The notes beneath the pieces were generated by a model. The model saw only the letters and a program-made list of their open reading frames with translations. It was not told where the DNA came from and ran no database searches. Shown piece after piece: positions 27,701-39,610 of a stretch of DNA of 64,000 bases; within the stretch, counting starts at the first letter, position 1; every line of letters starts with the position of its first letter. The translations under genes were made by a program, and so were the position numbers. Source of the DNA: Pyrocephalus nanus (taxonomy: Eukaryota; Chordata; Aves; Passeriformes; Tyrannidae); the NCBI GenBank assembly GCA_038380795.1, contig CM076265.1:3646001-3710000 (forward strand), given 5' to 3'.

Positions 27701-30700
27701 CTGAAGCCAACAGGCTTCACTTTTTTGGGTTCAGAAATTGCATTTTATACCAGGATGTGTAAACCCTGGTTATTTGGGGCAAATCTTGAAGAGAGAATAG
27801 AATCTGTATTTGATTATTGTTTTGTTGCATTTTTTTTTTTTTTTTGAGAAATGTGATTTGCTTCAAAAGTCAAGGAGTCTTTTCACGTCCTCTCTTCAGT
27901 GTGAACAGAAAGTTTCTAATCTTAAAAATCAGTATTTTTCAAAATTTATTTTTTTAAAGAGCGGTGACTTTTATACTTTGAAAGCATTATCAACACTGAA
28001 CACTATGCAGACAGAGAAAGCAGGATACTTCTGTGTGTGACCTACATTTCTTTCCTGGTCTTCACCTCTTCATCCTTCATCACAGGCAGTGGAAAGAGCT
28101 TGAAAGTAGCAAAAGACACTGTGGAAACCTCTGTCCTTGTATTGATCCTGTATACTTGGCACCTCTGAGATCCTATCTCTCCTCAGAGAGGATTAACTTC
28201 TCTCCTGGTTATCTTGCTGGAACAGACCCCAAATAAAGATGTGGCTCTGTGTCCTCTGGGGCAAGCACAGGGGTACCCAGGGCCTGAAATGGTCATTGCA
28301 AAGCAGAGGGGATTGTCCTTCCCTGGCCTTGGAACTTGTGAGTGGGTTGCACGTGGTAACTGAAACTGCAAAGCTCTGAAATGAGCTGAAATTAGTAAGT
28401 GTTAGTGAAATCAGCCTGGAAGCAGTGCCAGGCAGTTGTTTTGCCCTGGTACCTGGAGGTGTGGGGCAGATGAGAGGTGTTCATCACCAATTCCTGGATT
28501 TGATTTTCCCCTGAGACTGTTCTGGTGTATAAACGTGGGGTGATCCGTGGGCTCCTGCACCTCCTGCCTTTGGTGTCCTGGTTTAGCCCTCTGGGGCAGC
28601 CCCAGCGTGGGGGTTTCCCCTCGGCTGGGGATTTTCGGGCAGGGTGGCAGAAGCTGCTGCCCCCACAGAGGGTTGGGTGAGTTGCCCTCCTCGTGCTGGT
28701 GGCAGAGGGTCCAGAGGGTCTTCTCCCCTCGGCGGGTTGTGGCCTCAAATGTTACGTGCAGAACAGATTCCCTTGAAGGATGTGCTTGGGTTGGTGAGCA
28801 GAAAGCTTTTTGGCTCAAGGGAATATTTGCCATTGCCCAGCAAGCATGTCAGAATATACATCCTATTATGTAATTTGGCCCACAGTTCAGCCTTTTGAAA
28901 GCATTGTCATTTCCTTAAAGTTCTGCAGAGAATATTTTTTTTTTTTATTTTTACTTTGTAGAATAATCTTAATGGCTTTTAGCAGGAGTTCTCTTTGGTC
29001 TCCTCTTGTATTTGATTTTTCTGGGGAGTTTAAACTCTGAAACCTTTATTAAAGGAGTAGCTTCCAGTTAAGAAAACATGTTTTTATTGCATATAATAAT
29101 AATGCTGTACCATCATTGCCTACTTTGCTACTGACAGTGGCAAAACTGCTTCACATCTCCTGTGCTTTGCTGCTTAACGCCCAAAGAAGATCTAAGTTTT
29201 GTTCTAAGATCTAATTTAAGTCTAAGAAGATCAGTTTTGTTCTCTTTGAGAATTTAGTGCCTCCCTTGTAGTTTATCCTAGCTCAGGAAATTTAAAATAA
29301 AAACTTAAACCGGCCCTGTAAAAATGTGATTTGCTTAAAAATCGTGGCAGTTAAAAATATTTGGGTTTTCTTTTGTCCCACAACCACAAGAATTGAGAAT
29401 ATTCATGTAAAGAATGAAAATTCGAATACAGACAGTCTGTTTCACTGAAGGTTTTTTTTTTTTTTTTTTTGGTGGCATTTTGTTTCTTTTGTTTGTTTCA
29501 TGAGAAAAGCCTCTCAAATATTGTAAGACTCAAGGTAAAAGCAGGAGACCTGGCAGCTTTGGTATTGCGTGTTCCCAACGACCTTGGATTGGTTTTGCTA
29601 CACTGTTCATTACATCATTTATGCTGATGCTAGCATATATATAGCAAATTTCCTGAATAAACACAATTCCTTTGCAAAAGTTGGTGCAAATATCTGTTTA
29701 CAGATAAATAGATAAGCAGTGTGATAAAGCAGGGTGTCAGGCTCACAAAAGTATTGACCCTAAAAGCGTTCCTGACGAAGCAGTAAAAATGAAAAGAATA
29801 AATAAAGATACATATGTCATTGATTCACTGAAATTCTGTGAATAAATGGATAAACTCAAGCAGAAGTGAGGTAATGGATGCGTTCTGTGGGAGCAAGGGC
29901 AAGAACCCCCCACAGCAGGTTCTGGTTTCTGTATGATTACGTGCAATTATCCCACTTGCACGGCGTGGTGATGAAATCCTCCTCTCCCTCGCCCTTCCCT
30001 GCATTTCCTAATGATCCAGCTGAACATCTGCTCTCTGAATACAACACGCAGATGATGCAGCTGGAATTGCCGGTGGCAGAATTGTCTCCTCCGTGACAGG
30101 AGCGTGGTGGTGGTGGTTCTTTTTTTCTTCGCCCTGGCCGGTCTATTGTCTCTCACTCTGCTTTTCCCCTCCCTCCCGGTTGCTGGACCCGATTAGAGCC
30201 GGCTGTGAGGAGGAGGAGGAGGAGACACATTTCAGCCCCAGGCGAGGCTGGCACTTGGTACGAGTCGCACCAGCCTGTCGGGTCCTGGAGCAGCGTTGGT
30301 GACAGACACGAAGCCTTTGCAGCCCCGGCTCGGCTCTGCTCTCCCCATCCCAGCCAGCTGACATTTGGGCTGGGTGAGCAGTGAAGGCAGGACACGTCAA
30401 AAGAAAGGAGAGAAGTGCATTTTTCCTTGTATTTTAGTTGTTAGCCAAAAGGTTGTCCCCGATGCAAAACTTTGCCTTAAAACTCACAGGGAGCTCTGTC
30501 CGTGCGAGTGAGGAAGGTGCACCAACATTCCCAGCAGAAAAGGTCGCTGCTTTGATTTTTCATGTGAGAAAATACATGGCAGTGCGATTAAAAATGCCTG
30601 AATATTATGTCCAAGCGTTTTTTTCTATTATTTGTCATAAAGCCCCAACTTTTATTTGTTGAAAAGAAAGCCTTGTGCAGTGTGGTACCTCCTCATACAC

Positions 30701-32808
30701 TTTTCCCTCATGGAAAAGCTGTTTAGTTTCAACAGAATTCTGGTGGTATCGGGACAAAATATTTTTCCTGGTTGTCAAAAATAAATTATTAATAGTTTAC
30801 AGGTATTATTTTCTAAGATCAGTGGGAATAGGTGTGTGTTTTTTTTGTTTTGGTTTGGTTTTTTTTTTTTTTTTTGTTTTTTTTTTTGTTTTTGGGGTTT
30901 TTTTTTTAATGGGAGATGGTGTTTATTTTAATGACTGGCTCTTGTAGGCATTGACTCTTACAGGTAAATAGAGGCTAGGATGTAAACAACCTCAGGTGCT
31001 GGTAAGGTGGTCTGAGTTTAAATCCTTCATGATGGAATTTTGAGTCTGGAAAGTCAAGATCTAATTTGGGAAAAATTACAGCTGAAACCAATGTGAGAAT
31101 CCATTTAGTGAGCTGCTACAAATTTTTCCTAGAACCTGCTTAAAGAAATGGATGTTAACTCTGGAGATATCTGTGAAGAACAGGATTTAGTTTGCTGGTT
31201 TCTCTACCTTCACTTTTTTGACACAGTGCAGTCCCAAGGAAGGAGTAGTTTTTTTCAGCCTCTCCACCATCCATTCCTGCTGTAGTAGCTGTGGGTTTGG
31301 CAGCTGCCAAAACCACACTTGTTTTCTCTTCCAGTGCCTTGGCTGAGCCCGGTGATCCCTCTGGGCAGATTCCTCTGAGGGTGAACATAAAGCACACTGG
31401 CCATAAAAACAGGCATGGCTTGGCTGGGGTTTGTGAGCCAGGGCTCAGGAGGGTATGGCTTGTTGACAGGGCTGGAAAGCACAGGTTAAATGTGATGCAA
31501 AAGTTGTGGAATTAAGCTGCAGATATCTGTGGAATGATGCTTAAAATGAGATGTATGGGAGACACAGGTAGTGTTGTAATAGTTTCATCAGTGTATGACT
31601 GGAAGAACATATAATGAAGGAATAATTTTTGCCATTCTGCACACTGAGCAAAATTTTGATATGCTACATAGCTATTTTTAAAAATGCTTTGCTGAGTATT
31701 TGTTTCTTTCCTTGGTAGTGTATTTGATATCCTTTTGCTTGTGAAATCTGTATTCGTTGTGCCACTTTTCCAGTTGTAAACTCCTAAGGAATAATAAAAA
31801 GAGATAATTTTAGGAAACTGAAGTGGTGCTATCATCATGCTGTGTAGGCTTAATGTTCTTCAACAGAAGTAAATTGCATAACCCTGTGAGTAGGGTGGTG
31901 CCTTTTTCCACTGCTGTAACAGAGACTCCTTATCTATTTATTTCCTTATTGTATCCCATACCAGTAACATCTCATCTTTCATCACTCAGTCTCTCCTGGT
32001 AAAGCAATAATAAACAGGAAACATAAGAAGGGGGAAAAAAAACCAACACATTTTTTGATATATCAGTGGCATTGTTTTTAAAAGGAGATGCAGCCCTAGG
32101 GCAGTGCTATCTGGTACTGGGCAAAGTGAGGAAAAGTGGTAAATGGTTTCTCTCAGCGATATTTACCTTGCAAGAAGGTTGTTGTTTTTATGTGTGTTTA
32201 TAAATAATTGTTTTTCTCACAAGTTTTTGAATATTTAAGATTTTTAAAGATCCTAGTTGAGCAAAATATGTCATCTTGTTTCCTACTTTCTGTTAAAAAA
32301 AGATTATTTTTAAAGTTATTTTTGTCATCCTCTCCCTTAGGGCTATGGTTACTCTTATGTAGATACTATTGTATTATTAAAATTTAGCCCTTACAGTAGT
32401 TAATAGAAGTTGGGGATTATTTCTGGTCATTTTTTCTTCCCCTCAGAAATGAGTAATTAAATTGATTTGAAAATTGAAATCCCCTCCTCAGCGTGCTGAA
32501 GGCTGTGAAAAGATACATACCTGAAGTGTAATGGGAAGATGTCTTTGTCAGTCACGCAATAAAATTTCCAAATGTCCTCTTTAACAGCCTGACTCTTAAA
32601 TGTCAGTGATCCAGATGATCTGGAAGTAATGCAGCGGAAGTCAAGGCAACAAAAGTCTTCTGTTGTTGAAGATCCCTTTGAGATGATATTTTGTAGTGGC
32701 TCAGAAGGAGCAAAATGATATTTCTGTCCTGCCATGACAGTGAGGGAAGCTCTGGGCAGTCCCTGTGTTCCCTTCAGTAGAGCTGTAGGCTGTTATTCCA
32801 TGGATGTT

Positions 32809-32960
32809 CTCTTTTTTTTTTTTTTTTGTTTGTTTCTTTGTTTGTTTTGTGCCTCTTTGTTTTGTGTTTTAGGCTTTTTGTGGAGGGAAATGTCTGAACC
32901 CTGAGTGGTTTTTTTTTTTTTTTTTTTTTTTTTGGGGTTTTTTTTTTGGGTTTTTTTTTT
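32809..32960. repeat. T/G-rich tract with T25 run
   Basis: About 150 bases of mainly T with interspersed GTTT units, including 25 uninterrupted T at 32909-32933. It directly abuts the CR1 fragment that follows. Confidence 0.85.
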
Positions 32961-32967
32961 ATTCATT

Positions 32968-33170
32968 AGGAGGAGGCTTTTCACTGAGAAGGTGATGAGT
33001 CACTAAAACAGGTTCCCCAGGGAACAACAAGCCTGCCAGTGTTCAAGGAGCATCTGGGTGATGCTCTTAGTCTATGGTTTAGCCTTACGTAGTCCTGCAG
33101 GGATGAGGGAGTTGGACTTGATGATCCTTATGAAGTTCCTTACAATTTGAGATTTTTCTGTGATTCTGTG
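32968..33170 (+). mobile_element. CR1 LINE 3' end
   Basis: Blocks resembling the CR1 3' region appear in order: CACTGAGAAGGTGATGAGTC, ACAGGTTCCCCAGGGAACAA, GTGTTCAAGGAGCATCTGG, GTTGGACTTGATGATCCTTA, and the terminal repeat TGTGATTCTGTG, which corresponds to the CR1 ATTCTATG-type octamers. The copy is 5'-truncated, as most CR1 insertions are, and carries no coding sequence. It is the clearest pointer to a bird (or other archosaur or turtle) genome. Confidence 0.85.
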
Positions 33171-36100
33171 AAATGGAATTTACAGGCTTGGTGGATATAT
33201 GGGCATTTTCATTAGCCACTACTTTTTTTCCAGGGGAGATTTGCTTACCATCTAATTGTCTTTCTGGAAATAACCAAACCTGTGTGAAGAATAACATTGC
33301 AACTGTGGTGTCTCAGGAGAAAGGGCAGAAGTAATAATTCATGATCATGTTTTATTGTCACACATTAATTACTTATATGCATTACCTTCAACCTTTGGAC
33401 AGTGCAGGGTGCCACCTCTTTTACTTGAAGGAAGGGATGAGAGTCTCCTCTGTGATCTTATTTGGTCCCTATCACTCCTTTCTGTGTTCACAGTGGTGCT
33501 CAGAAATGCTAAAACTGTGATTTTTCTCTAAACTGGATCAATTTATAACTTCCTGCTGTGACATATTAGAGATGTTTCTCATTATGCCTAATGGAAATAA
33601 CCCTGATCAATGAAATGAGGTTACTGCTGACTGGGTTTTAGGATTGTTGGAGGTGGTGGTTAGTCAGTAGCCTGAAGTATGAAAGAATATCAAGTAATCC
33701 AGGGGAACAGCTGGAACAGGTACTGGTGTGTGCACATGGAGTTTAAACTCCATGTATTGCAAGGGTAATCTTACCTTTTGCATGCTGTGTGTAGTTACCA
33801 CCAGGATGTTGAATTTGTGGCAGAAGTTTGAAATAGATAAGTCAGGATCTTTCTGTAGGGGTAGAATGAAAGAAAACTGGCCAGCATCATACATAGGTTT
33901 CAGAATTTTTGTATAATTCTCCTGAAGCTTCAGTAATTTGAGAGCTTTGCTTCATTAGTGGCCGTAAGCAGAGGAGCTGGCAGTTGGTGTGGAATGGAAG
34001 GAGCAAGAACTGAATGTCTAGAATTAAGCAGTGGTTTTAGGATATTTTTATTGAGCGTTTCACCTCCTCTGCAATATTTGAGCTCTTTGTCACTCCTTGT
34101 CAAGATGCAATAACATCAATTCAGTGCTGTTTTTCAGGTTATTTTGTCTCTCTGCTCATAATCATTCTCATTAAACCAACGTGTGAAGAAACATGTGAGG
34201 GATGGTGCAGATCGTGTGCTGATTGATGTTGACAGATTTTGCTGTTTTAGAAAACAAGAAAACAATGACTTGTTTAATTCCCCTTTAGGACTTGTGCTAG
34301 ACTAGTGCTAGGACTAAGTGCTAGAAGAAATCCCCCAAGGAGGCTTTGCATTCACTTTTCAGTATGGCCTTTTAGTTCTGAGGGGAAACAAGACATTTAG
34401 AGATGTAACAGATCAGGTAATGATGACTTCACCAGCAGAGATGGATGGCCTCATAGAAATTTAAGCTGCAGGTTGCCTAGAGCCTGATTTTGCAAAGCAT
34501 ATCATCTAGTTCTTAATTTCAAGCATGTTTGAATCTATTCTAGTTGAGTAAAATATGTTGTCTTCTTTCTTACCTTCTTTTAAAAAGCTGCCAGACTGTA
34601 ACATGGAAGGAAAAGGCACCAAAACACAGTTTAGAACACAGTGTGCCTTCCTACATAGGGTGGAGAATGTCAGAAACCAGGCCACACCCCTCATTTGGGT
34701 CTCTGGTCCCCTGATGACACATCACCAGGGCCCCAGTACAAAGGTGTCATTTCTGTGCCTCAAACCTCTCCTGGTGGGTCAGGTTCCCTGTTGGACTCTG
34801 GAGCCTTCTGTTCAGCACACTGACCTTCTGGTGGAGCTTCATAAAGGCAGATTGGGCTCCCCCTTAGCCTGCTGATCTCTCATTGCCATAGGGTAGCCTC
34901 TGTGTCTGCCCACCTCTGCTTTTCTCCAAATCGCTACTGTGCAAGTTAACCTGTGTTAGGTGAGAGGCCTGGACGCTTTTTTGGTTGCTAAGAGGGCAGA
35001 GCTTTGTTCTGTTGACCATTGTTGCTTCCCCCCACCCCCCAAAAAAAATTTGCTTCTAGAGTCTGTATTTATTCTTGCATTTCAGTGGAGGAGCTAATAA
35101 TGGCCATTCTTCACCACAGCTTAACAAAGCTCTGAAATATGGGGATGGATGGTTTGGGTCTTTGTATTTGGTTTTGTTAGGGTTTTTTTGTGTGTTTGGT
35201 TTTTTTTTTTGTTTGTTTTTTTTTTTTTTGTTTTGTTTTGGCTTGGTTTTGTTTTTTGGTGTATGTTGGATTGATTTTTTTTTTTTTTTTTTAAAGAAAA
35301 TGCCATGCTGATCATATTTCCAGCACCCTCCTGTTGAATGCACACAGGAAGCCTGAGGGGTCTGGTCTAATCATCTACTTCGGCCGGTGCGTGTGGATGA
35401 CAGGCCGTGTAGGACCTTAGGAAGAAAAAAAAAATTGTAGAAAGAAAGAAGCTTAACTTTAAACAGGTGCAGTGTGACCCATTTTCCTCTCCTGCACCGA
35501 AAGTTTTCTGCTGCTGGCTCCTGTCTGTGTGGGCTGATCCCATTTGGTGCTGCTGGCTCTGCTGACCCTTGGGTTCGTGGGTGGCTGGAAATAATGTCCA
35601 GCCCATTGGATGTGTCTCAGGGTCTGCCCCTGATTGCTCTTCCACACCACGATGCTGAGTTATCCACAGGGGTGTGGAGAAGGTTTGGCATCCTCTGTGT
35701 CTGATCCAGCTGTGCTTTCAGTTGGAGGGCAGGAACTCTCTCTGTATTGTGCCTCTGCTTGGCTGTGCAAGGAGACACAGCCTGGCAGGGTAGCCAGTGC
35801 CGAGTTTGGATCTATTGTCTTCACGTGGGGGAGGGGAAATAAAGCCCCCCATCCCCCTTAAATTTTACTCTTGAGTGAATCTTAATCTTTAAATTACTAC
35901 AAATGTGAGACTTCCCGTGCTATGATTTGAGAATAACTGTAATCATTTCAAGGAAACAAAGCCTAGGAACATTATGGTGTTGAATGTAGAGTAAACTGGT
36001 GTTTGAAATGATGTGTTGTACATCTGCACGTATCAAAAAAGGGGTTTAATTTCCTAATTTGTTTTGGATCTTGCCCCTCTCTCCTCATGTTCATCCCTAT

Positions 36101-36689
36101 TTTATTTTCTTCCTTTTGTGTCTATAATTGCATGTGTTATTAGAACTGGCAAGATGAGCACCTCCAGATGCATCCTACAGGAATGCAGCCAATGCTGACT
36201 CTATTCCCATGTCAGACTGCATGCCAAGTCAGTGAAGCTTGGTTGTCAAAACCTATACCCTTTTACACTGCTTCTAAACCCATCTTCTCACAATAATATT
36301 TCGACACAGGGTGACTCATGATAACCTCAAGAATTGTCCCAGGCTAAGAATGTGTCTTTGGCTGTGTTGAAACATGCCCGTTAAAAGTAGGATTTTGAAA
36401 TGGTACGGCCTAGGCAGCTTTCCTTATTCTTCTGTCAGATGAAAGGAGTTGAGGGGTTTGTAATCTGTGTGTTGAACCTTTTACTGGGGTTTGTATTTTG
36501 TTTGTTTGGGGTATTTTTTTTTTTGGTAAACATTTTCTAAATTTTTATGCACTTTGAATACAAAGGAAAAAAGTTCACTTATTTCACTAAACAACAATGC
36601 ATTTTGTGTTGTGGGTTTTTTTAGCAAGAAGACAACAACTTCTCTTCCTTTTGGGGAAAAATATATTGATTTTACTTATTATTTTACAG
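33171..36689. other. Non-coding sequence upstream of the long KIAA1549L exon
   Basis: No exon is supported. It holds a large T/G-rich tract at about 35178-35293 and, at its end, the acceptor for the exon at 36690. An open reading frame that starts upstream of 36690 is an accident of the acceptor region. Confidence 0.6.
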
Positions 36690-39610
36690 GTGTCAGGCGA
36701 CAGCATATCAGTGATGCTCCTTCTACGGGATCTTTTCCTAATTGGAGAGCTATACTATCACCAACACGGCCTTCCACAGAAACTAAGACTTCCTCAATAG
36801 CTGATATTTCCATGGGGCAGACTTTGGAGAACGCAGACTTGCTTCAGATGATAAAAACCACGCTGACTGGCACACGTACCAGGACTTTGGATCAAATGCA
36901 TCTGTTGCCCACTCTGTACCAAGGCAGTGGACACAGTGCATCCCAGGAGCCCGCTGAAGTTTCAGCCGAGTCGCCCCTGAGGTCGTCGTCTCAAGATGCA
37001 GACGAAACAGGTTTGCCTCAGCTTGGTATGTTTGCCACATTGTCCCCTACACCATCAGTGACACATTCGAGTTACAGCTGTGCCACTTCAGCCACTGCCA
37101 TTCAAAACACCCTCCATTTCAAAAGAAAGCTCATCAGGATCAGTCATGCTTGCTGCTGTTCCATCACCATCATTCTCCTCATTGGTAATTCGGTCACCTC
37201 ATACCTCATTAACTTTTCTAAACCAGCTGTACTGCCCATCCAAGTGCCTTTGCCTGCAGATCCCGAAGGTTTCGTCAACACAGATTCAGCCAGCTCACAG
37301 GTTAGTGAAAGCAGAAGTAGTCCTGTAAGCGTGGGACATTCTGGTGAATCACAGGAGGGGTCCCAAGTTCTTTAGAGGGGCCATGCCTTTCACTGGATTG
37401 ACAACAGTGCATTTCACAGAAATAGTGGGAAAAGGGTCTCCTTCAGAAGGGACCTCTTTTTCATCTCTGTACTCTGATATTCCTGTGTCAAAAATGCATC
37501 AGTCTTCCCTGACAGGAACATCCAAAAGCCTGTCATGGTTCCCTAATAAGAGTCTGTATAATGCATCTTCTACCGGAGTAAAACCAAACACTCATCCATT
37601 TAGGGCAGCACTGACTGACAGAAGTAGTGATATCACTCTTCTGTTGCCATCAGTTTTTCAGGATAAAGCAGAGGTTCCTACATCACTCTTCCATCCTGTG
37701 GTTACTCCACATCTAGTACCGCAAATGAGTCATCCTCAGTCTTTCACAGCACCGACTAATTACACTACAGGCTCTACCCCCCTCTACCTTTCATGTCATC
37801 AGCTTCTGAGAGGCTGGCTGAGGTCTCCAGCTCAACGAGAGAGCAGAGTCTTCCCTCTCCCTGCCAATATCTCTTGTTCCAGATGCAAAGCACGCTCGCA
37901 ATGCAGTGCTGCCAGCCCGAGCGTTTAGAAGCAAAACAGATTTGCTCTTTTAGAAATGCAGCACACTCCTCTCCCAACAAACCCAAGGTCTCCCTTGCTA
38001 ACTGAGACAAATGACGTGTTTACTAGGATAGCACTCAGAAACAGTCCCAGGGCAGAAGCAGCCGACCAGGATACGCTGCAAATCCCTTCGACTGCTGTCT
38101 CACAGCGCTCGGTGGTGGCTCTGAATCAGACTTTTTGCAGAAGATCTGAGTGATGGAACTTACCAGGCAAACAGCATGTGGTTGCCAGCTGCTCCTGCCT
38201 CTGCTCTCCCATCTCCTGTGGCAAGAACAGCTCAACAGCCTTTCACAAGAGGAGTGACAGCAAAGATATCCGTGAACTTTAATGCTAATGATGTTCTGCC
38301 TTATGGAACTCAGCTTTCCAAAGTTTCTCCAGATATCCAAACCGGGATAGGATCAAGAATGCTAAGCGCTGTTTTGGAAACGGCTGTGACTAGTCTTGAT
38401 CTAGCTGCAGTGCCATTAATTCCTTTTACTACAGGCCTTTCAAAACCTGAAACTGCTGTCACAAATACCTCTGTCACTGATGTTTTTGTGACTGCTCATC
38501 TTCCACCCAGAGATGCAGGAAGTCCAGATGTGAGTGAAGACAAAGCTGAGAACGCCCACTGTTGTGATCCCATTTGCAGAATATTCAGCTCCAGGAGCTT
38601 TAAATCATTTAACTTCTGATCAGACTTTGTGCTCAGTTGATAAAAAGCCACCTGCCTCTGTCATGCCTCCAGCGTGGGGTGTGCTGCCATCGCTTGTTTC
38701 CATGACAACGTGATGGACAGACTCAGTTCTGGCTCCTCCAGGATTTCCAGTGCAGACTTTGAAAGCAATTTAGATCCTGTCAGCCCTCCTCAAGCCATAA
38801 CTTCAGCTTCTTCATAACTTGTATGTGGACCAGTAAAGCTTTGCTGTCTTCAGCTGGCATTAGTATTCCTTCGGTAAAAACTTCAGTCCAAATAAGAAAA
38901 GTTTCTTCAAGTGCTTCTCCATGGGAAGCTGAGTGCTGTGCACCACACTTGGTGGTTTCAAGTCTGCAAAACAGAATTTAATACAGATAAGCATCCGCTC
39001 TTCTCCACTCCTTCAGCAAACTATATTTATGCGTGCTGTAGTCAAAACATTTCAAATTTACCCTTTGCTGGAAAGAATAGGTTTTTTTTAGAATTGGATG
39101 CTTTTGCACTGAAAACATCTCCTGTTCAGTATTCATTCCTTGCTGCAGCATTGGCAGTGCCTGACCTCTTGCAAAAAAAGCATGGAAGGAAGCAAGGCTG
39201 GAAATGCTGCTGATTTCTTCACTGTTGGAGATGTTCATATCAGTATACACGATAAAGCATCTCTCCATTTACGTATGCCTTCTGTTAATGCTACAGGTGC
39301 TCTCCCTAACTCTCTAGAATCCCAAACCAAGTGATGCTGGAAAGATTATTTTACTGACAGAAATGTTAAGCACAGCACCAGCACTGGCTTTTCAGCTCAC
39401 TGACAACTTGACTATTTCATCCACCAGCAAAAGCACGCTGCCAGCCCAGTCCCCCTCTCCTGTAACTAAGCCTTCTGGCTCAACTGTCTTGCATAGTTTT
39501 ATTTCAGAAATCATAGGTTCTGGAAATTTGCCAGAATTTGCAGTCAGTTAGAGTCCTCTGGTTATTTGTTTATGCTTGATAAAAAACCAGCTACGTTCAG
39601 TGTGGAGTGA
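36690..39610 (+). pseudogene. KIAA1549L: Damaged 5' and middle part of the Ser/Thr-rich (mucin-like) exon of KIAA1549L
   Basis: A good acceptor (TTATTATTTTACAG) ends at 36689 and sets a phase-1 start. The sequence then reads as Ser/Thr/Pro-rich, low-complexity protein typical of the stalk encoded by the long exon of this family, but the sensible reading changes frame repeatedly: near 37065, 37215, 37355, 37780, 37850, 37940, 38133, 38545, 38767, 38810, 38985, 39175, 39330 and 39545. In-frame stops lie at 38711 (TGA) and 39608 (TGA). Several changes sit at short homopolymers (T4 at 37214, G4 at 37357, C6 at 37777, T5 at 38132, A7 at 39173). The first frame is nevertheless open to the TAG at 37373. 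The individual breakpoints are my judgement of where Ser/Thr-rich reading switches frame. Relaxed constraint or assembly indels are both possible. Confidence 0.7.

Larger units (their letters stand above)
6273..32808. other. Non-coding sequence, presumed intron 1 of KIAA1549L
   Basis: About 26.5 kb with no supportable exon, RNA gene or intact transposon. It contains many long T runs (for example 11969-11987, 14693-14710, 17232-17251, 20195-20218, 29452-29470), a T/G-rich tract at 30839-30909, small simple repeats, and modestly GC-richer patches at about 28540-28760 and 30080-30380. The longest reading frames are low-complexity or unlike any protein I know. Confidence 0.5.

Noticed and set aside
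28392..28833. Overlapping reading frames on both strands in a GC-richer patch
   Set aside because: Open frames are expected by chance in GC-rich DNA; neither strand gives a recognisable protein.
36554..36689. Open frame continuing upstream of the long exon
   Set aside because: It crosses the polypyrimidine tract and acceptor; the family has no matching sequence and the AG at 36688-36689 explains the boundary.
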